In this document: in pieces, positions 53,822 through 63,887 of the stretch
Position numbering within the stretch: the first letter of the stretch is position 1
Layout: every line of letters begins with the position of its first letter
Source: Beijerinckiaceae bacterium
GTDB taxonomy: Bacteria; Pseudomonadota; Alphaproteobacteria; Rhizobiales; Beijerinckiaceae
Length of the DNA: 64,000 nt
NCBI GenBank assembly: GCA_947475995.1
Contig: CANJNI010000006.1
Coordinates: 87,325 to 151,324, forward strand
Reading direction: 5' to 3'
Made by a program: the position numbers and the translations under genes
Notes under the pieces: generated by a model
Seen by the model: the letters and a program-made list of their open reading frames with translations, nothing else
Told to the model about the DNA's origin: nothing
The model's database searches: none

Positions 53822-54850
53822 ATGAGCATTCATCATTTTCTTTCGTTTGGCGTTGCAGCGGCGGTGCTGGCTTCCGCGGCTGGCGCTCAGGCGCAAGCTC
53901 CCGCTGAATTCTACAAGGGCAAGACCGTCACGATGGTGATTGGCTCTGCGCCGGGCGGTGGTTACGACGCGCTCGGTCGCGCCGTGGCGCGTCATCTGCC
54001 GAAGCATATTCCGGGCAACCCGACGCTCGTGCCGCAGAACATGTCGGGCGCGGGCGGGATCATTCCCGGAAATCATCTCTATCGCGCCGCCGCCAAGGAC
54101 GGCACGGTAATTGGCACCGTGAACAATACAGTTCCGTTCGAGCCGATGTTCGGCACCAAGGAAGCCACCTACGACGCCACGCAGTTCAACTGGCTCGGAA
54201 CGCCGAGCGTCGAGATCGGCCTCGTGGCTTTGTGGAACACCTCGAAGGTCAATAACATCGACGACCTGCGCAAAATCGAGATCAACGTCGGCGCATCGGG
54301 GGCGAATTCCACTCCGAGTTTCTATGCGCGCCTGCTGAACGAAACACTCGGCGCCAAGATGAAAATCGTCGTTGGCTATCCGGGCCAGAACGAGGCGTTT
54401 CTGGCGATGGAGCGCGGCGAACTCGACGGTTATCCGAGCACGTTCTACAGCGCTCTCACTTCGACGCGGCCCGAATGGCTGCGGGACAAGAAGGTCAAGC
54501 TGATCGTCCAGTATGGACCCATGAAGCTTGCCGCCTTGCCGGATGTGCCATTCGCGCCCGATCTCCTGACAAAAGATGAGGACAAGGCCCTGCTCAACGT
54601 GGCCTTCGCGCCGCTGGCGATTGGTCGCCCGTTCCTGATGCCGCCGGGCGTTCCGGCGGACCGGGTCGCCGCTATGCGCAAGGCGTTCGAGGATGTGTTC
54701 AAGGACCCCGAATTCATTGCAGAGGCGAACAAGCTGCAGTTGAGCGTCGATACGCCGCGCACGGGCGAGCAATTGCAGAAGGAGATCGAGACCGCCTACA
54801 AGGCCCCGCCCGAACTTCTGGCGCGCCTGCGCCGCCTCGCGCAACAATGA
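53822..54850 (+). CDS. Tripartite tricarboxylate transporter (Bug family) substrate-binding protein
   Basis: FYKGKTVTMVIGSAPGGGYDALGRAVARHLPKHIPGNPTLVPQNMSGAGGI. Confidence 0.92.
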   Translation: MSIHHFLSFGVAAAVLASAAGAQAQAPAEFYKGKTVTMVIGSAPGGGYDALGRAVARHLPKHIPGNPTLVPQNMSGAGGIIPGNHLYRAAAKDGTVIGTVNNTVPFEPMFGTKEATYDATQFNWLGTPSVEIGLVALWNTSKVNNIDDLRKIEINVGASGANSTPSFYARLLNETLGAKMKIVVGYPGQNEAFLAMERGELDGYPSTFYSALTSTRPEWLRDKKVKLIVQYGPMKLAALPDVPFAPDLLTKDEDKALLNVAFAPLAIGRPFLMPPGVPADRVAAMRKAFEDVFKDPEFIAEANKLQLSVDTPRTGEQLQKEIETAYKAPPELLARLRRLAQQ

Positions 54851-54857
54851 AAGCCAT

Positions 54858-55814
54858 ATGACCACTCTCGTCACCGGAGCCGGCCTGATCGGCACATCTT
54901 TCGCTCGCCACGCCATCGCGCGCGGCGAGCATGTCGTGTTCTTCGACCCCGAGCCGCGCGAGGACTTCATCGCGTTCAAGCTCGGCAAGTCCGGGTATAC
55001 GTTCCTGCGCAAGGATGTGCGCGATCTGCCGGCGCTGGTCGCGGCGATGCAGGAGCACAAGGTCTTCAGCGTGGTGCATACGGCGGGGTTGATCGGCGGG
55101 CGCGTCGATCAATCGCTGTCTGCGGCCTTCGACATCAATCTCGGCGGCACCCGCAATGTGGCCGAAGCCGTGCGGCTGACCAGCGTTAAGCGTCTCGTGC
55201 ATATCAGCACGTTCGGCGTTTATGATTCCCGTCGTCCGCAGGACAGCCTCATCGACGAGGATTTCCCGCGCGGGGCAGGGCGCGGCTACGGCAATTTCAA
55301 GGGCGCGAAGGAACTGATCCTCGAAGCCTATGCGGCCAATTACAAATTTGAACTGATCATGTTGCGGCCCGCGAATGTGTTCGGCTTCGGGCATTTCTGG
55401 TCGGGATCATCGGGCGGCATGAAGATGCAGGCGTTGCTCGAAAGCGGGCTGGACAACAAGCCTGTGCGCATCGCGGCGGCGGATGCGGTGAACAACGAAT
55501 ATGTCTATGGGGCCGACATGGGCCGGGCGGTTGATCTGGCGGCGACCGTGGCGATGCCGCCGGTGAACATCTTCAACATCGGCAGCGGGCGCGTGACGCC
55601 CTTTGCGGAAGTCGTCGATGCCGTGCGGCAAATATTTCCCGCGTTGCAGGTCGAGGTGGAGGCGGGCAATTCAGCGAAGTCGAAGAACACCGGGCTCGAT
55701 CTGTCGCGCGCCAAAAAACATCTGGGGTGGGAGCCCGCCTTCACGATGCGGGCCGCCCTTGAGGATTATCTCGCGGAGCTGAAAGCAGCCCGTGCATTGA
55801 GGAAGACGCCATGA
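54858..55814 (+). CDS. NAD-dependent epimerase/dehydratase
   Basis: MTTLVTGAGLIGTSFARHAIARGEHVVFFD; LVHISTFGVYDS; LGWEPAFTMRAALEDYL. Confidence 0.88.
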   Translation: MTTLVTGAGLIGTSFARHAIARGEHVVFFDPEPREDFIAFKLGKSGYTFLRKDVRDLPALVAAMQEHKVFSVVHTAGLIGGRVDQSLSAAFDINLGGTRNVAEAVRLTSVKRLVHISTFGVYDSRRPQDSLIDEDFPRGAGRGYGNFKGAKELILEAYAANYKFELIMLRPANVFGFGHFWSGSSGGMKMQALLESGLDNKPVRIAAADAVNNEYVYGADMGRAVDLAATVAMPPVNIFNIGSGRVTPFAEVVDAVRQIFPALQVEVEAGNSAKSKNTGLDLSRAKKHLGWEPAFTMRAALEDYLAELKAARALRKTP

Positions 55815-56500
55815 AGGAATGGATGAAGCAGGTTCCTCCCGACGAGGTGAAGAACTACGACAAGGCCGGATTCATGTCCGAAGCGAAGATCGGTGAACGC
55901 ACGGCGCTCATCGTGATCGACGTCACGTACGGCTTCACGGGTTCGGAAGGCCTCACGATGGATGAAGCCATCGCGGAATTTCGTCCTGCCTGCGGGCCGA
56001 TCGCGTGGGAAACGATGCCTCGCATCGCGCGCCTGATCAACATGTTCCGCGAACTCGGCAGGCCGGTCGTGTTCACGCGCGGCCATCCCTACAATGTGCT
56101 GTTCGCCGGCAAGGCGACGAAAAGCACGCGCAGCATGAAGCAGCCGCCGAAGTTCAATGAATTTCCGCCGCAGATCATGCCGCGCGAGGACGAATTCATT
56201 CTCGAAAAGACACGCGCCAGCGTGTTCTTTCAGACGCCGATGGCCAGCTATCTGGTGCAGAACCAGATCGACACGGTCATCGTGTGCGGCGTCTCGACCT
56301 CAGGCTGCGTGCGCGCTTCGGTGGTGGATTGCTTCTCGCACGGGTTCAACACGATCGTGGTGGACGATTGTTGTTTCGACCGGTCGAACTATGCGCATTG
56401 CGCCAATCTGTTCGACATGCATGCCAAATACGCCAACGTCGTGTCGCTGGACGAGCTTGAGCCGCTGATGCTTGGCAAGCAGATGCAGAAGGCGGGATAA
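55811..56500 (+). CDS. Isochorismatase-superfamily cysteine hydrolase (N-carbamoylsarcosine amidase-like)
   Basis: ALIVIDVTYGFTGSEG; VIVCGVSTSGCVRASVVDCFSHGF (catalytic Cys present); 4-bp overlap with the epimerase. Confidence 0.9.
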   Translation: MKEWMKQVPPDEVKNYDKAGFMSEAKIGERTALIVIDVTYGFTGSEGLTMDEAIAEFRPACGPIAWETMPRIARLINMFRELGRPVVFTRGHPYNVLFAGKATKSTRSMKQPPKFNEFPPQIMPREDEFILEKTRASVFFQTPMASYLVQNQIDTVIVCGVSTSGCVRASVVDCFSHGFNTIVVDDCCFDRSNYAHCANLFDMHAKYANVVSLDELEPLMLGKQMQKAG

Positions 56501-56516
56501 TGCGGTCCACCCCCGT

Positions 56517-56620
56517 GCTTCGAGACGCATTGCTTCGCAATGCTCCTCAGCATGAGGGCTGCCGGCAACAAGGCCCTCAGAAACGCCGCAGGCGCGTCTC
56601 GAAGCAATGCGTCTCGAAGC
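56517..56620. repeat. Composite intergenic repeat with inverted GCTTCGAGACGC / GCGTCTCGAAGC arms
   Basis: GCTTCGAGACGC at 56517-56528, exact reverse complement at 56594-56605 and 56609-56620; internal hairpins GCATTGC-TTC-GCAATGC (56527-56543) and CCTCA-GCA-TGAGG (56545-56557). Confidence 0.85.
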
Positions 56621-56634
56621 AGGAGGGCGCGCGG

Positions 56635-57381
56635 TTACTCCAGCTCCCAATCGGTCGGCAGATAACCGGCAGCGCGGCCCTTGCCGACGTAATAGGTCCA
56701 CAGCTTCGACACATGCGGCACGCGCTTGAACTCGCGCGAGAAGGCCGCAATGTCGGCCTCGGTCAGCGGCATGACTTTGCCGAGCATCGACGCCTGATAC
56801 ATGGTGACGGCGTTCTCGACGAAGTGAACGCAATCAACCAGCAGGGCAGGCACGGATTCAGCGGTGATGATCTGGCCGTGCGCGCGGATCTGCATCGCGT
56901 GATGCGGACCGAGCGTGTCGGCGACGGCCTTGCCGAGTTTTGAATCGCTCACATGGGACGGGTCCGGATGGATCGGCATGCCGCTGACCCAGCGGATCGA
57001 ATGGTTCTTGAGCGGCAGGAGCTTTGCGCCCTCGACCAGCGTGAAGACATTGGTGAGATCGTGGTGGAAATGCGCCACGGCGTTCACGTCAGGCCGCACG
57101 CGCAGGATCTCGCCGTGCAGGAACACTTCCGCGGGCGGGCGCGTCCCCCTGGGGCCTTCAACCACCTTGCCGTCATAGTCGCAGATCAGCAGGTCGCTCG
57201 GCTTGAGGCCGGCGCGGCTCGTCTCGAATGGCTGGATGAAATAGTGGTCGGTGCCAGGCACGCGCGAACTGACATGGCCGCTGTAGCCCATCAGGCCTTC
57301 GGCATTCAGCAACAGCGTGCAGGCGGCCACCTGTTCGCGCAGACGCAGATGGGCGGTGTCGGAATTGGAAAGAGTGGTCAT
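56635..57381 (-). CDS. Class II aldolase/adducin family protein
   Basis: GLMGYSGHVSSRVPGTDHYFIQP; EVFLHGEILRVRPDVNAVAHFHHDLTNVFT; HGQIITAESV. Confidence 0.93.
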   Translation of the reverse strand: MTTLSNSDTAHLRLREQVAACTLLLNAEGLMGYSGHVSSRVPGTDHYFIQPFETSRAGLKPSDLLICDYDGKVVEGPRGTRPPAEVFLHGEILRVRPDVNAVAHFHHDLTNVFTLVEGAKLLPLKNHSIRWVSGMPIHPDPSHVSDSKLGKAVADTLGPHHAMQIRAHGQIITAESVPALLVDCVHFVENAVTMYQASMLGKVMPLTEADIAAFSREFKRVPHVSKLWTYYVGKGRAAGYLPTDWELE

Positions 57382-57516
57382 GGGGTTTCCTGAACGAGCC
57401 ACGATGGCCATATTTTGCGAGAGGTTTAGCGGAAGGGGCGTGCGTGTCCAGAGAATTCCGGCACAGCTCCAAAGCGGCGTCGTTGACTTTTCTGTATATT
57501 TTCATAATATACAAAT

Positions 57517-57819
57517 ATGGTCGATCTTGCGAGCACCGAAGGGTTTGACTGGGATTCCGGAAATGCTCGAAAGAGCGTTGAGAAGCATGGCGTCAGTCAA
57601 GCGGAGGCAGAGCAGATTTTTTTCAACGAGCCTTTGCTTCTGCTTGAGGATGCGGCGCATAGCCGGGGCGAGTTACGCTACCATGCTCTCGGCAAGACGA
57701 ATGAGGGCCGCAGGTTGCACATAACCTTCACGTTGCGGGGTGATGGGCGCCTGATCCGGGTCATCTCCGCCCGCGACATGAGCAACAGGGAGCGAATGAT
57801 TTATGAAAAAGAATCGTGA
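57517..57819 (+). CDS. brnT: BrnT-family toxin
   Basis: FDWDSGNARKSVEKHGVSQAEAEQIFFNEPLLLLED...EGRRLHITFTLRGDGRLIRVISARDMSNRERMIYEKE. Confidence 0.9.
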   Translation: MVDLASTEGFDWDSGNARKSVEKHGVSQAEAEQIFFNEPLLLLEDAAHSRGELRYHALGKTNEGRRLHITFTLRGDGRLIRVISARDMSNRERMIYEKES

Positions 57820-58063
57820 AGCCATCCCGACCTTCGCCAATGAAGCGGAGGAGCGCGCCTATTGGGAACGGACCGACTCCACTATGCATATGGACTGGAG
57901 CAAGGCCGAGCGGGTTCGCTTGCCTAATCTGAAGCCGAGTACGACGGCGATTTCGCTACGTCTGCCGGTGAGCCTGCTCGAGCAGATCAAGATCGCGGCG
58001 AACAAGCGCGATGTGCCTTATCAGTCGTTGATCAAGATGTGGCTGAGCGAGAAGGTGGGGTAG
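57803..58063 (+). CDS. brnA: BrnA/CopG-type antitoxin
   Basis: ISLRLPVSLLEQIKIAANKRDVPYQSLIKMWLSEKV ribbon-helix-helix; overlaps brnT by 17 bp. Confidence 0.85.
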   Translation: MKKNREAIPTFANEAEERAYWERTDSTMHMDWSKAERVRLPNLKPSTTAISLRLPVSLLEQIKIAANKRDVPYQSLIKMWLSEKVG

Positions 58064-58117
58064 TCAGTCGGGGCAACAATCAGAGGTCCAGACGGCGGCA
58101 ATGCCGCCGCCTGTCCA

Positions 58118-59770
58118 TCACCTCGAAAACTTCTTGTACTTCAGCCGGTGCGGGATCACGGAATCGATCCCCAGCCGCCGCTTCTTGTCTTCCTCGTAGT
58201 CGGCGAAGTTGCCCTCGAACCATTCCACATGGCTCTCGCCCTCAAAGGCCAGCATGTGGGTGGCGATGCGGTCGAGGAAGAAGCGATCATGCGAGATGAT
58301 GACCGCGCAACCGGCGAAGTCGGTCAGCGCTTCCTCGAGCGCGCGCAGGGTTTCGACGTCGAGGTCGTTGGTCGGTTCGTCGAGCAGCAGGACGTTCGCG
58401 CCGCTCTTGAGCATCTTGGCCAGATGCACGCGATTGCGCTCGCCGCCCGACAGCATGCCGACCTTCTTCTGCTGGTCGGCGCCCTTGAAGTTGAAGGTCG
58501 AGCAATAGCCGCGCGAATTGATCTCGCGCTTGCCCAGATAAATGATGTCGTTGCCGCCGGAGATTTCTTCCCAGACGGTCTTCTTGTCGTCGAGCGCGTC
58601 GCGCGACTGGTCCACATAGCCGAGTTGCACGGATTCGCCGATGGCGATCTTGCCGCTGTCGGGCTGTTCCTGTCCGGTAATCATGCGGAACAACGTCGTT
58701 TTACCCGCGCCGTTCGGGCCGATCACGCCCACGATGCCGCCGGGCGGCAGCTTGAAGGACAGGTCGTCAATCAGCAGCTTGTCGGCGAAACCCTTGTTGA
58801 GGTGCTCGAAATCGATGACGTTGTTGCCGAGGCGCTCGGCGACCGGGATGATGATCTGCGCGGTCGTGGGCGCCTTGTCGTTCTGCTTGGCGACGAGGTC
58901 ATCGTAACGCTGGATACGCGCCTTGGACTTGGCCTGGCGCGCCTTCGGCGAAGCGGAAATCCATTCGCTTTCGGCTTCGATCGCGCGCTGGCGGGCCTTG
59001 TCTTCGGAGGCCTCCTGCATCAGGCGCTTCTGCTTCTGCTGCAACCATCTGGTGTAGTTGCCCTCATACGGAATGCCGCGGCCGCGATCGAGTTCGAGAA
59101 TCCAGCCCGTCACATTGTCGAGGAAGTAGCGATCGTGGGTGACGATCAGGATCGCGCCCGGATAGTCGCGCAGATGGCCTTCAAGCCAGTTCACCGTTTC
59201 GGCGTCGAGATGGTTGGTGGGTTCGTCGAGCAGCAGCAGCTCCGGCTTTTCGAGGAGAAGCTTGCAGAGCGCCACGCGGCGGCGCTCACCGCCCGAAAGC
59301 TTTTCGACTTCCCAGTCGTCGGGCGGGCAGCCAAGCGCGTCCATCGCCTGTTCGACCTGCGAGTCGAGATCCCACAGGCCCTGCGCCTCGATCTCGTCCT
59401 GCAGTTTGGTCATCTCGTCGGCCGTCTCGTCCGAATAGTTCATGGCGAGATCGTTGTAGCGGTCGAGAATGTCCTTCTTGGCCTTCACGCCCAGCATGAC
59501 ATTGCCGCGTACATCGAGAGTCGTGTCGAGCTGCGGCTCCTGCGGCAGGTAGCCGACGCGGGCGCCTTCGGCCACCCAGCCATCGCCGGTGAATTCCTTG
59601 TCGATCCCGGCCATGATCTTCAGCAGGGTGGACTTGCCGGAGCCGTTGACGCCCAGCACGCCGATCTTGGCGTCCGGATAGAAGGACAGGTGAATATTCT
59701 CCAGAACCTTCTTGCCGCCCGGCCAGGTCTTGGTGAGGCCCTGCATGTGATAGATGAATTGCCGCGCCAT
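58118..59770 (-). CDS. ettA: Energy-dependent translational throttle protein EttA (ABC-F)
   Basis: [53 protein letters not shown]; full-length EttA architecture. Confidence 0.95.
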   Translation of the reverse strand: MARQFIYHMQGLTKTWPGGKKVLENIHLSFYPDAKIGVLGVNGSGKSTLLKIMAGIDKEFTGDGWVAEGARVGYLPQEPQLDTTLDVRGNVMLGVKAKKDILDRYNDLAMNYSDETADEMTKLQDEIEAQGLWDLDSQVEQAMDALGCPPDDWEVEKLSGGERRRVALCKLLLEKPELLLLDEPTNHLDAETVNWLEGHLRDYPGAILIVTHDRYFLDNVTGWILELDRGRGIPYEGNYTRWLQQKQKRLMQEASEDKARQRAIEAESEWISASPKARQAKSKARIQRYDDLVAKQNDKAPTTAQIIIPVAERLGNNVIDFEHLNKGFADKLLIDDLSFKLPPGGIVGVIGPNGAGKTTLFRMITGQEQPDSGKIAIGESVQLGYVDQSRDALDDKKTVWEEISGGNDIIYLGKREINSRGYCSTFNFKGADQQKKVGMLSGGERNRVHLAKMLKSGANVLLLDEPTNDLDVETLRALEEALTDFAGCAVIISHDRFFLDRIATHMLAFEGESHVEWFEGNFADYEEDKKRRLGIDSVIPHRLKYKKFSR

Positions 59771-59979
59771 GAGGCTCAATTCTCGCTCGTTGGGGAAACT
59801 GTTGGGCCGTGTTCTAGCGGCGCAATCGGGCGGGGTCCAGCGCGGCGAGAAATGCGGTGGACGAATGCCCGGCCTGCCCCCACCCGGTCACATTGTCGGG
59901 ATACTCGGCCAGCCCCACTATGCTAGAAGGCGGCCTATATTGCCGCCAAGTCATTGATCCGCACACACCGGAGACCGAA

Positions 59980-61797
59980 TTGACCGATACGCCCGCGGAT
60001 GCCGCTCCCGTCGCCGCGACGACGGGTTCCACCACCCTGCTTTTCGCCAGCGACCGCGCCGGCGGGCCGGACCGGCACGGGATCGGCGTCGCGATCGAGC
60101 CGGTGGCGCGGCTGATCGCGCATCCGCAGGCTGAAGCGCCGTTTACGGTCGGGATTTTCGGCGGCTCGGGCAGCGGCAAGAGCTTCGCGCTGGAGACGCT
60201 GCTGCGGCGGGTGAGCGAAATCGCCAGGGGCGGCGACCGGGCGGTAGCCGGACTGGTGACGGTTCGGGTCGATGCGGCGCGGGCGGGCGATGAGCCTGCA
60301 ACCCTGCTGGCGGGCGACATTTATGAAGCGTTGAACGAAGCGTCCTTTTCCGAGCTCGCACAGGATTGCGCCCAGTCGGGCCGCGATCCGGCGGCTGTCG
60401 CCCGCGAAGCCGCCGACCGTCTCGGCGAGACGCGCCGGAAGCTCGACGCCGAGCGCCTGTCGCTGAACGAACTCGAAGGTCGCCGCCTGCGGCTCACTGA
60501 AACGGTTCTGTACGACACGACCGGCTCGCGCATCGAATCCTATGCGCGCGCCAACCGGGCGAGGGTGGACAGCCGGCTGCGCGCCTTCGGGTTCAAGTCG
60601 AATGATCCGGTCGCGACCTACAAGGATCTGGTGCGCGATATTGCGGAGGGCGGGGGCCTGACGGGCCGGGCCGGGGCATTCCTGCACTCCCTCTGGGCTT
60701 TCAAGGGCCAGACCAAGCTGCTCGTGTGGGCCGTGGTCTTCTTCCTGCTCGCTTTTGGGCTGGAGCGCCTGTTCGGCAGCCGCGAGGTCTGGCTCGGCTG
60801 GTTGCGCGAAACGGGCGGCGAGAAGCTCGGACCCACGATGGGCTTCGTGCAGGAGAACGTGGGAATTGTGACGCTCGCGGCGCGCGTGGCCTTCTGGGCG
60901 GGCGTGGCGGCGCTGGTGGTCAATGTTCTGCGCGCCCTGCGCTTCACCATGCCGCTGTTTCGCGGCGTGCGGCTGCTGCGCGGCGACATCGAAACCCGCA
61001 AGCGCGAGCTGGACGGGTTGATCGCGCATCAGACCCGTCTGGTGAACGCCCTCAATGCGGAATCCGAATCCCTCGCGCGGCGTGTGGACGAGGCCGAGAA
61101 GCGGGCAGGTTCATCGGCTCCCGCAGCGCCTGCAGTCGAGCGGCCCTTTGATGGGCCGGGGGCCGGCAAGCTGGCCCAGGCGGCGCGTCATTTTCTCGCC
61201 GCGCTGGGACGCGAAATACCCAGGCGCGGCAGCCGTGCGCCGGGCCGCATCGTTGTGGCGATCGACAATGTGGATTCGGCTTCTCCGGAAGTGGCCGCGC
61301 GACTGATCGAGACGGCGCATAACCTCCTTGGCGCTTCTTTCGTCACCGCCATCTCGTGCGATCCGGCGCGCCTGTGGGGCGCCGATGAGGCGCGACAGGC
61401 GAAATTCGTGAACGTGCCGTGGCGGGTTTCGGCCGCCATCGCGTCGAACGACGTGCAGAAAGCAGCGCTGGAAGAATCGCTGACGAGCGTCGAGGCGCAG
61501 ACGATCGAGCGGCTGAACGCACTGTTTTCATCAGGGCCGCGCGCCGCGAAAATGTTCGCCAATCTTTATCGCCTCGCCCGCACGCAGACCTCGGCGCGCG
61601 CCGCGCTCGCGCTGCTGCTGGCTGTCGATGTGCACGGGTCCGGGGAAGAGCGCGCGCAGCTTTCGAGCGCTCTGGCGGATGGCCGTGCGGCCTTCGGCGG
61701 GCGCGTTGAGCAAGCCTATGGGGTCGTCGGCCCGGTTCCGGTGGACGATCTGCGCGCAGCCGCTTCGGTGGCGCGCATCTACGCTCTGCACGCCTGA
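59980..61797 (+). CDS. KAP-family-like P-loop NTPase with two TM helices inserted
   Basis: GIFGGSGSGKSFALETLL Walker A; TM segments LLVWAVVFFLLAFGLERLF and VGIVTLAARVAFWAGVAALVVNVL; Walker B RIVVAIDNVDSA; TTG start in frame with upstream 59857. Confidence 0.7.
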   Translation: MTDTPADAAPVAATTGSTTLLFASDRAGGPDRHGIGVAIEPVARLIAHPQAEAPFTVGIFGGSGSGKSFALETLLRRVSEIARGGDRAVAGLVTVRVDAARAGDEPATLLAGDIYEALNEASFSELAQDCAQSGRDPAAVAREAADRLGETRRKLDAERLSLNELEGRRLRLTETVLYDTTGSRIESYARANRARVDSRLRAFGFKSNDPVATYKDLVRDIAEGGGLTGRAGAFLHSLWAFKGQTKLLVWAVVFFLLAFGLERLFGSREVWLGWLRETGGEKLGPTMGFVQENVGIVTLAARVAFWAGVAALVVNVLRALRFTMPLFRGVRLLRGDIETRKRELDGLIAHQTRLVNALNAESESLARRVDEAEKRAGSSAPAAPAVERPFDGPGAGKLAQAARHFLAALGREIPRRGSRAPGRIVVAIDNVDSASPEVAARLIETAHNLLGASFVTAISCDPARLWGADEARQAKFVNVPWRVSAAIASNDVQKAALEESLTSVEAQTIERLNALFSSGPRAAKMFANLYRLARTQTSARAALALLLAVDVHGSGEERAQLSSALADGRAAFGGRVEQAYGVVGPVPVDDLRAAASVARIYALHA

Positions 61798-61896
61798 GCT
61801 TTCAGGGCGGCGACATGTGTCCGGGGCGATTTGCCAAATCGCCCCGCCTGCGGCATCGTCCGCCGCCTTCAGGGGACGGCTAACCCGGCAGACCAT

Positions 61897-62529
61897 ATGG
61901 CTTATCTCGATCTTCCCGCGCTTGAGCGGACACAGCTCGAACGCGACCCGTACGATTATCTGATCGTGCCGAATTTCATCGAGCCTTCGCGCTTCAGCGC
62001 GGTCTCGAAAGATTATCCGCAGGTGCCGGGGCCGGGCTCGCATCCGCCGTCCGAACTCGACATACGCGGCGAATTCGCGGCGCTCATCGAGGAACTGCAC
62101 GGCGAGGCTTTCCGCAAGTCCATTGAGCAGAAGTTCGACATCGACCTCGCCGGCCGCCCGACCATGTACACGGTGCGGGGCTTCGTGCGCGCGCGCGACG
62201 GCGAGATACACACTGACTCGCGCACCAAGATCATCACGGTCCTGCTTTACATGAACGAGGGCTGGGAAGCCGATGGCGGGCGGCTGCGGATCTTGCGCAG
62301 CGGCACATCGCTTGAAGATCCGGTTGCGGAAGTGCCGCCGAACGGCGGCACGCTTCTGGCCTTTCGCCGGGCCGACAATTCCTGGCACGGCCACAAGCCG
62401 CATGAGGGGCCGCGCCGCGCCATCCAGTTGAACTGGGTGACCAGCCAGGACGTGGTGGATCGCGAGCAGGGCCGCCACCGCTTTTCCACGCGGATCAAGA
62501 AGATCGGCAACGTGCTGCTAGGCCGCTGA
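61897..62529 (+). CDS. 2OG-Fe(II) oxygenase superfamily protein
   Basis: GEIHTDSRTKIITVLLYMNEGWEADGGRLRIL...GTLLAFRRADNSWHGHKPHEGPRRAIQLNW (HxD...H...R). Confidence 0.85.
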   Translation: MAYLDLPALERTQLERDPYDYLIVPNFIEPSRFSAVSKDYPQVPGPGSHPPSELDIRGEFAALIEELHGEAFRKSIEQKFDIDLAGRPTMYTVRGFVRARDGEIHTDSRTKIITVLLYMNEGWEADGGRLRILRSGTSLEDPVAEVPPNGGTLLAFRRADNSWHGHKPHEGPRRAIQLNWVTSQDVVDREQGRHRFSTRIKKIGNVLLGR

Positions 62530-63732
62530 CGCCGGCTTGCTGCGCCACGGCGGGCGCTTGAACCAGCCGACGATGCGTGCCGCTGCGATCAGCACCGCAA
62601 AGCCGGCGAGATTCACCAGGGCAGTGGTCCAGATATTGCGGCCGATCAGGTCGAGCGTGATGCCCATGATCTGCGCCGTCACGAGACCAGTAAGGAACAC
62701 GGCCAGAGTCTGCTGACCGACCTGCAGGGTGATTGCGACGAGCGGACCCGCCAGATTTCGGCCGCGCTCTCCGGCCAGCACATAGGCGAGATAGACGGTC
62801 GCCATGAAATGCACGTAGCGCAGCGGGCCATAGTTCGTCTTCTCGGTCCACCACTCGCGCAGATGGTCCTGAATCTCCGCCAGCGCCGGAAAATAGCCGT
62901 AGCCCGCATAGCAGGAATAGCCGCCCTGACACGAGATCGGCAGTGCGACGATCACCATCGCGACAGACGCGATCACCAGCCAGCGATGGACCGGCGGCGC
63001 GGGAATCCAGCCGCGCATGAAGGCGAAGCCGGTGAAGAAAATGACCTGCCAGCCGAACGGATTGAAGTACCAGCCCTGTCCGGTGCGCGGATCGCCGACA
63101 AAATTCAGGTGAAGAAAATTCGCCCCGATCCAGCAGGCCAGCATGAAGGCCGCAACCAGCCAGCGATTGATTTTCGCCAGCAGCATCACGACCGGAATCA
63201 TGGCGAGGATCGCCAGATACATGGGCAGAATGTCGATGTAGGGCGGCGTGTAATGCAGCGTCAGAAGCTCGGGCAGCCGCTCGCGCGCATTGGCCAGTAT
63301 GTCGCCCAGCGGGATTTCGCCGTTGATGTAATGGTCGCCGCCCAGCCACGAATCTGCTGTCAGCAAAACCAGCGCGACGGCCAGAAACGACCCTATATGC
63401 GCCCAGTAAACCTGCCAGATGCGGAACAGGATGCGCGCGGCCCCCTGAAACCATCCGGCGTCGACAAAAAGACGCCCGAACGCGATGGCGGAGGCCATCC
63501 CGGAGCAGAAGACAAACATGTCCGCCGCATCGCTGAAGCCGAATCTCGCCGGAATCCAGTTCGCCCAACCGTTCGCCCGCACATGGGCGATGAGGATGAT
63601 GAACATGCCGAGGCCGCGAAAGAAATCGAGGCGCGGATCGCGCGCTCGCTTCGCAGGAGCTGTAGCGTTGAGCGTTTGGGGCTGGATGTTCAAGCAGATT
63701 GTCCGGACACGCCGACGGATCGATAGAGGCAC
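62518..63732 (-). CDS. OpgC-family membrane acyltransferase (second copy)
   Basis: RDPRLDFFRGLGMFIILIAHVRANGWANWIPARFGFSDAADMFVFCSGMASAIAFG; colinear with 50178-51407. Confidence 0.92.
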   Translation of the reverse strand: MPLSIRRRVRTICLNIQPQTLNATAPAKRARDPRLDFFRGLGMFIILIAHVRANGWANWIPARFGFSDAADMFVFCSGMASAIAFGRLFVDAGWFQGAARILFRIWQVYWAHIGSFLAVALVLLTADSWLGGDHYINGEIPLGDILANARERLPELLTLHYTPPYIDILPMYLAILAMIPVVMLLAKINRWLVAAFMLACWIGANFLHLNFVGDPRTGQGWYFNPFGWQVIFFTGFAFMRGWIPAPPVHRWLVIASVAMVIVALPISCQGGYSCYAGYGYFPALAEIQDHLREWWTEKTNYGPLRYVHFMATVYLAYVLAGERGRNLAGPLVAITLQVGQQTLAVFLTGLVTAQIMGITLDLIGRNIWTTALVNLAGFAVLIAAARIVGWFKRPPWRSKPASAA

Positions 63733-63887
63733 GGCGTGTCGGGCTCAAGTCGCGTTGACGTGAATTCAGGCGACGTCGCGAAGCGCTTTCGTTGCAAGGC
63801 CGGCCTCAAGCCGCTTCGCCATGGTCTTGACCCCGAAAAGTGATCCTCCCTGAAGTATGGCTTTATGGCCTGATGGAGGACTACGAG

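Noticed and set aside
58148-59926. 592-aa plus-strand ORF
   Set aside because: Antisense shadow of ettA; composition (VG/FV/EQQ repeats) mirrors the reverse complement of conserved ABC motifs.
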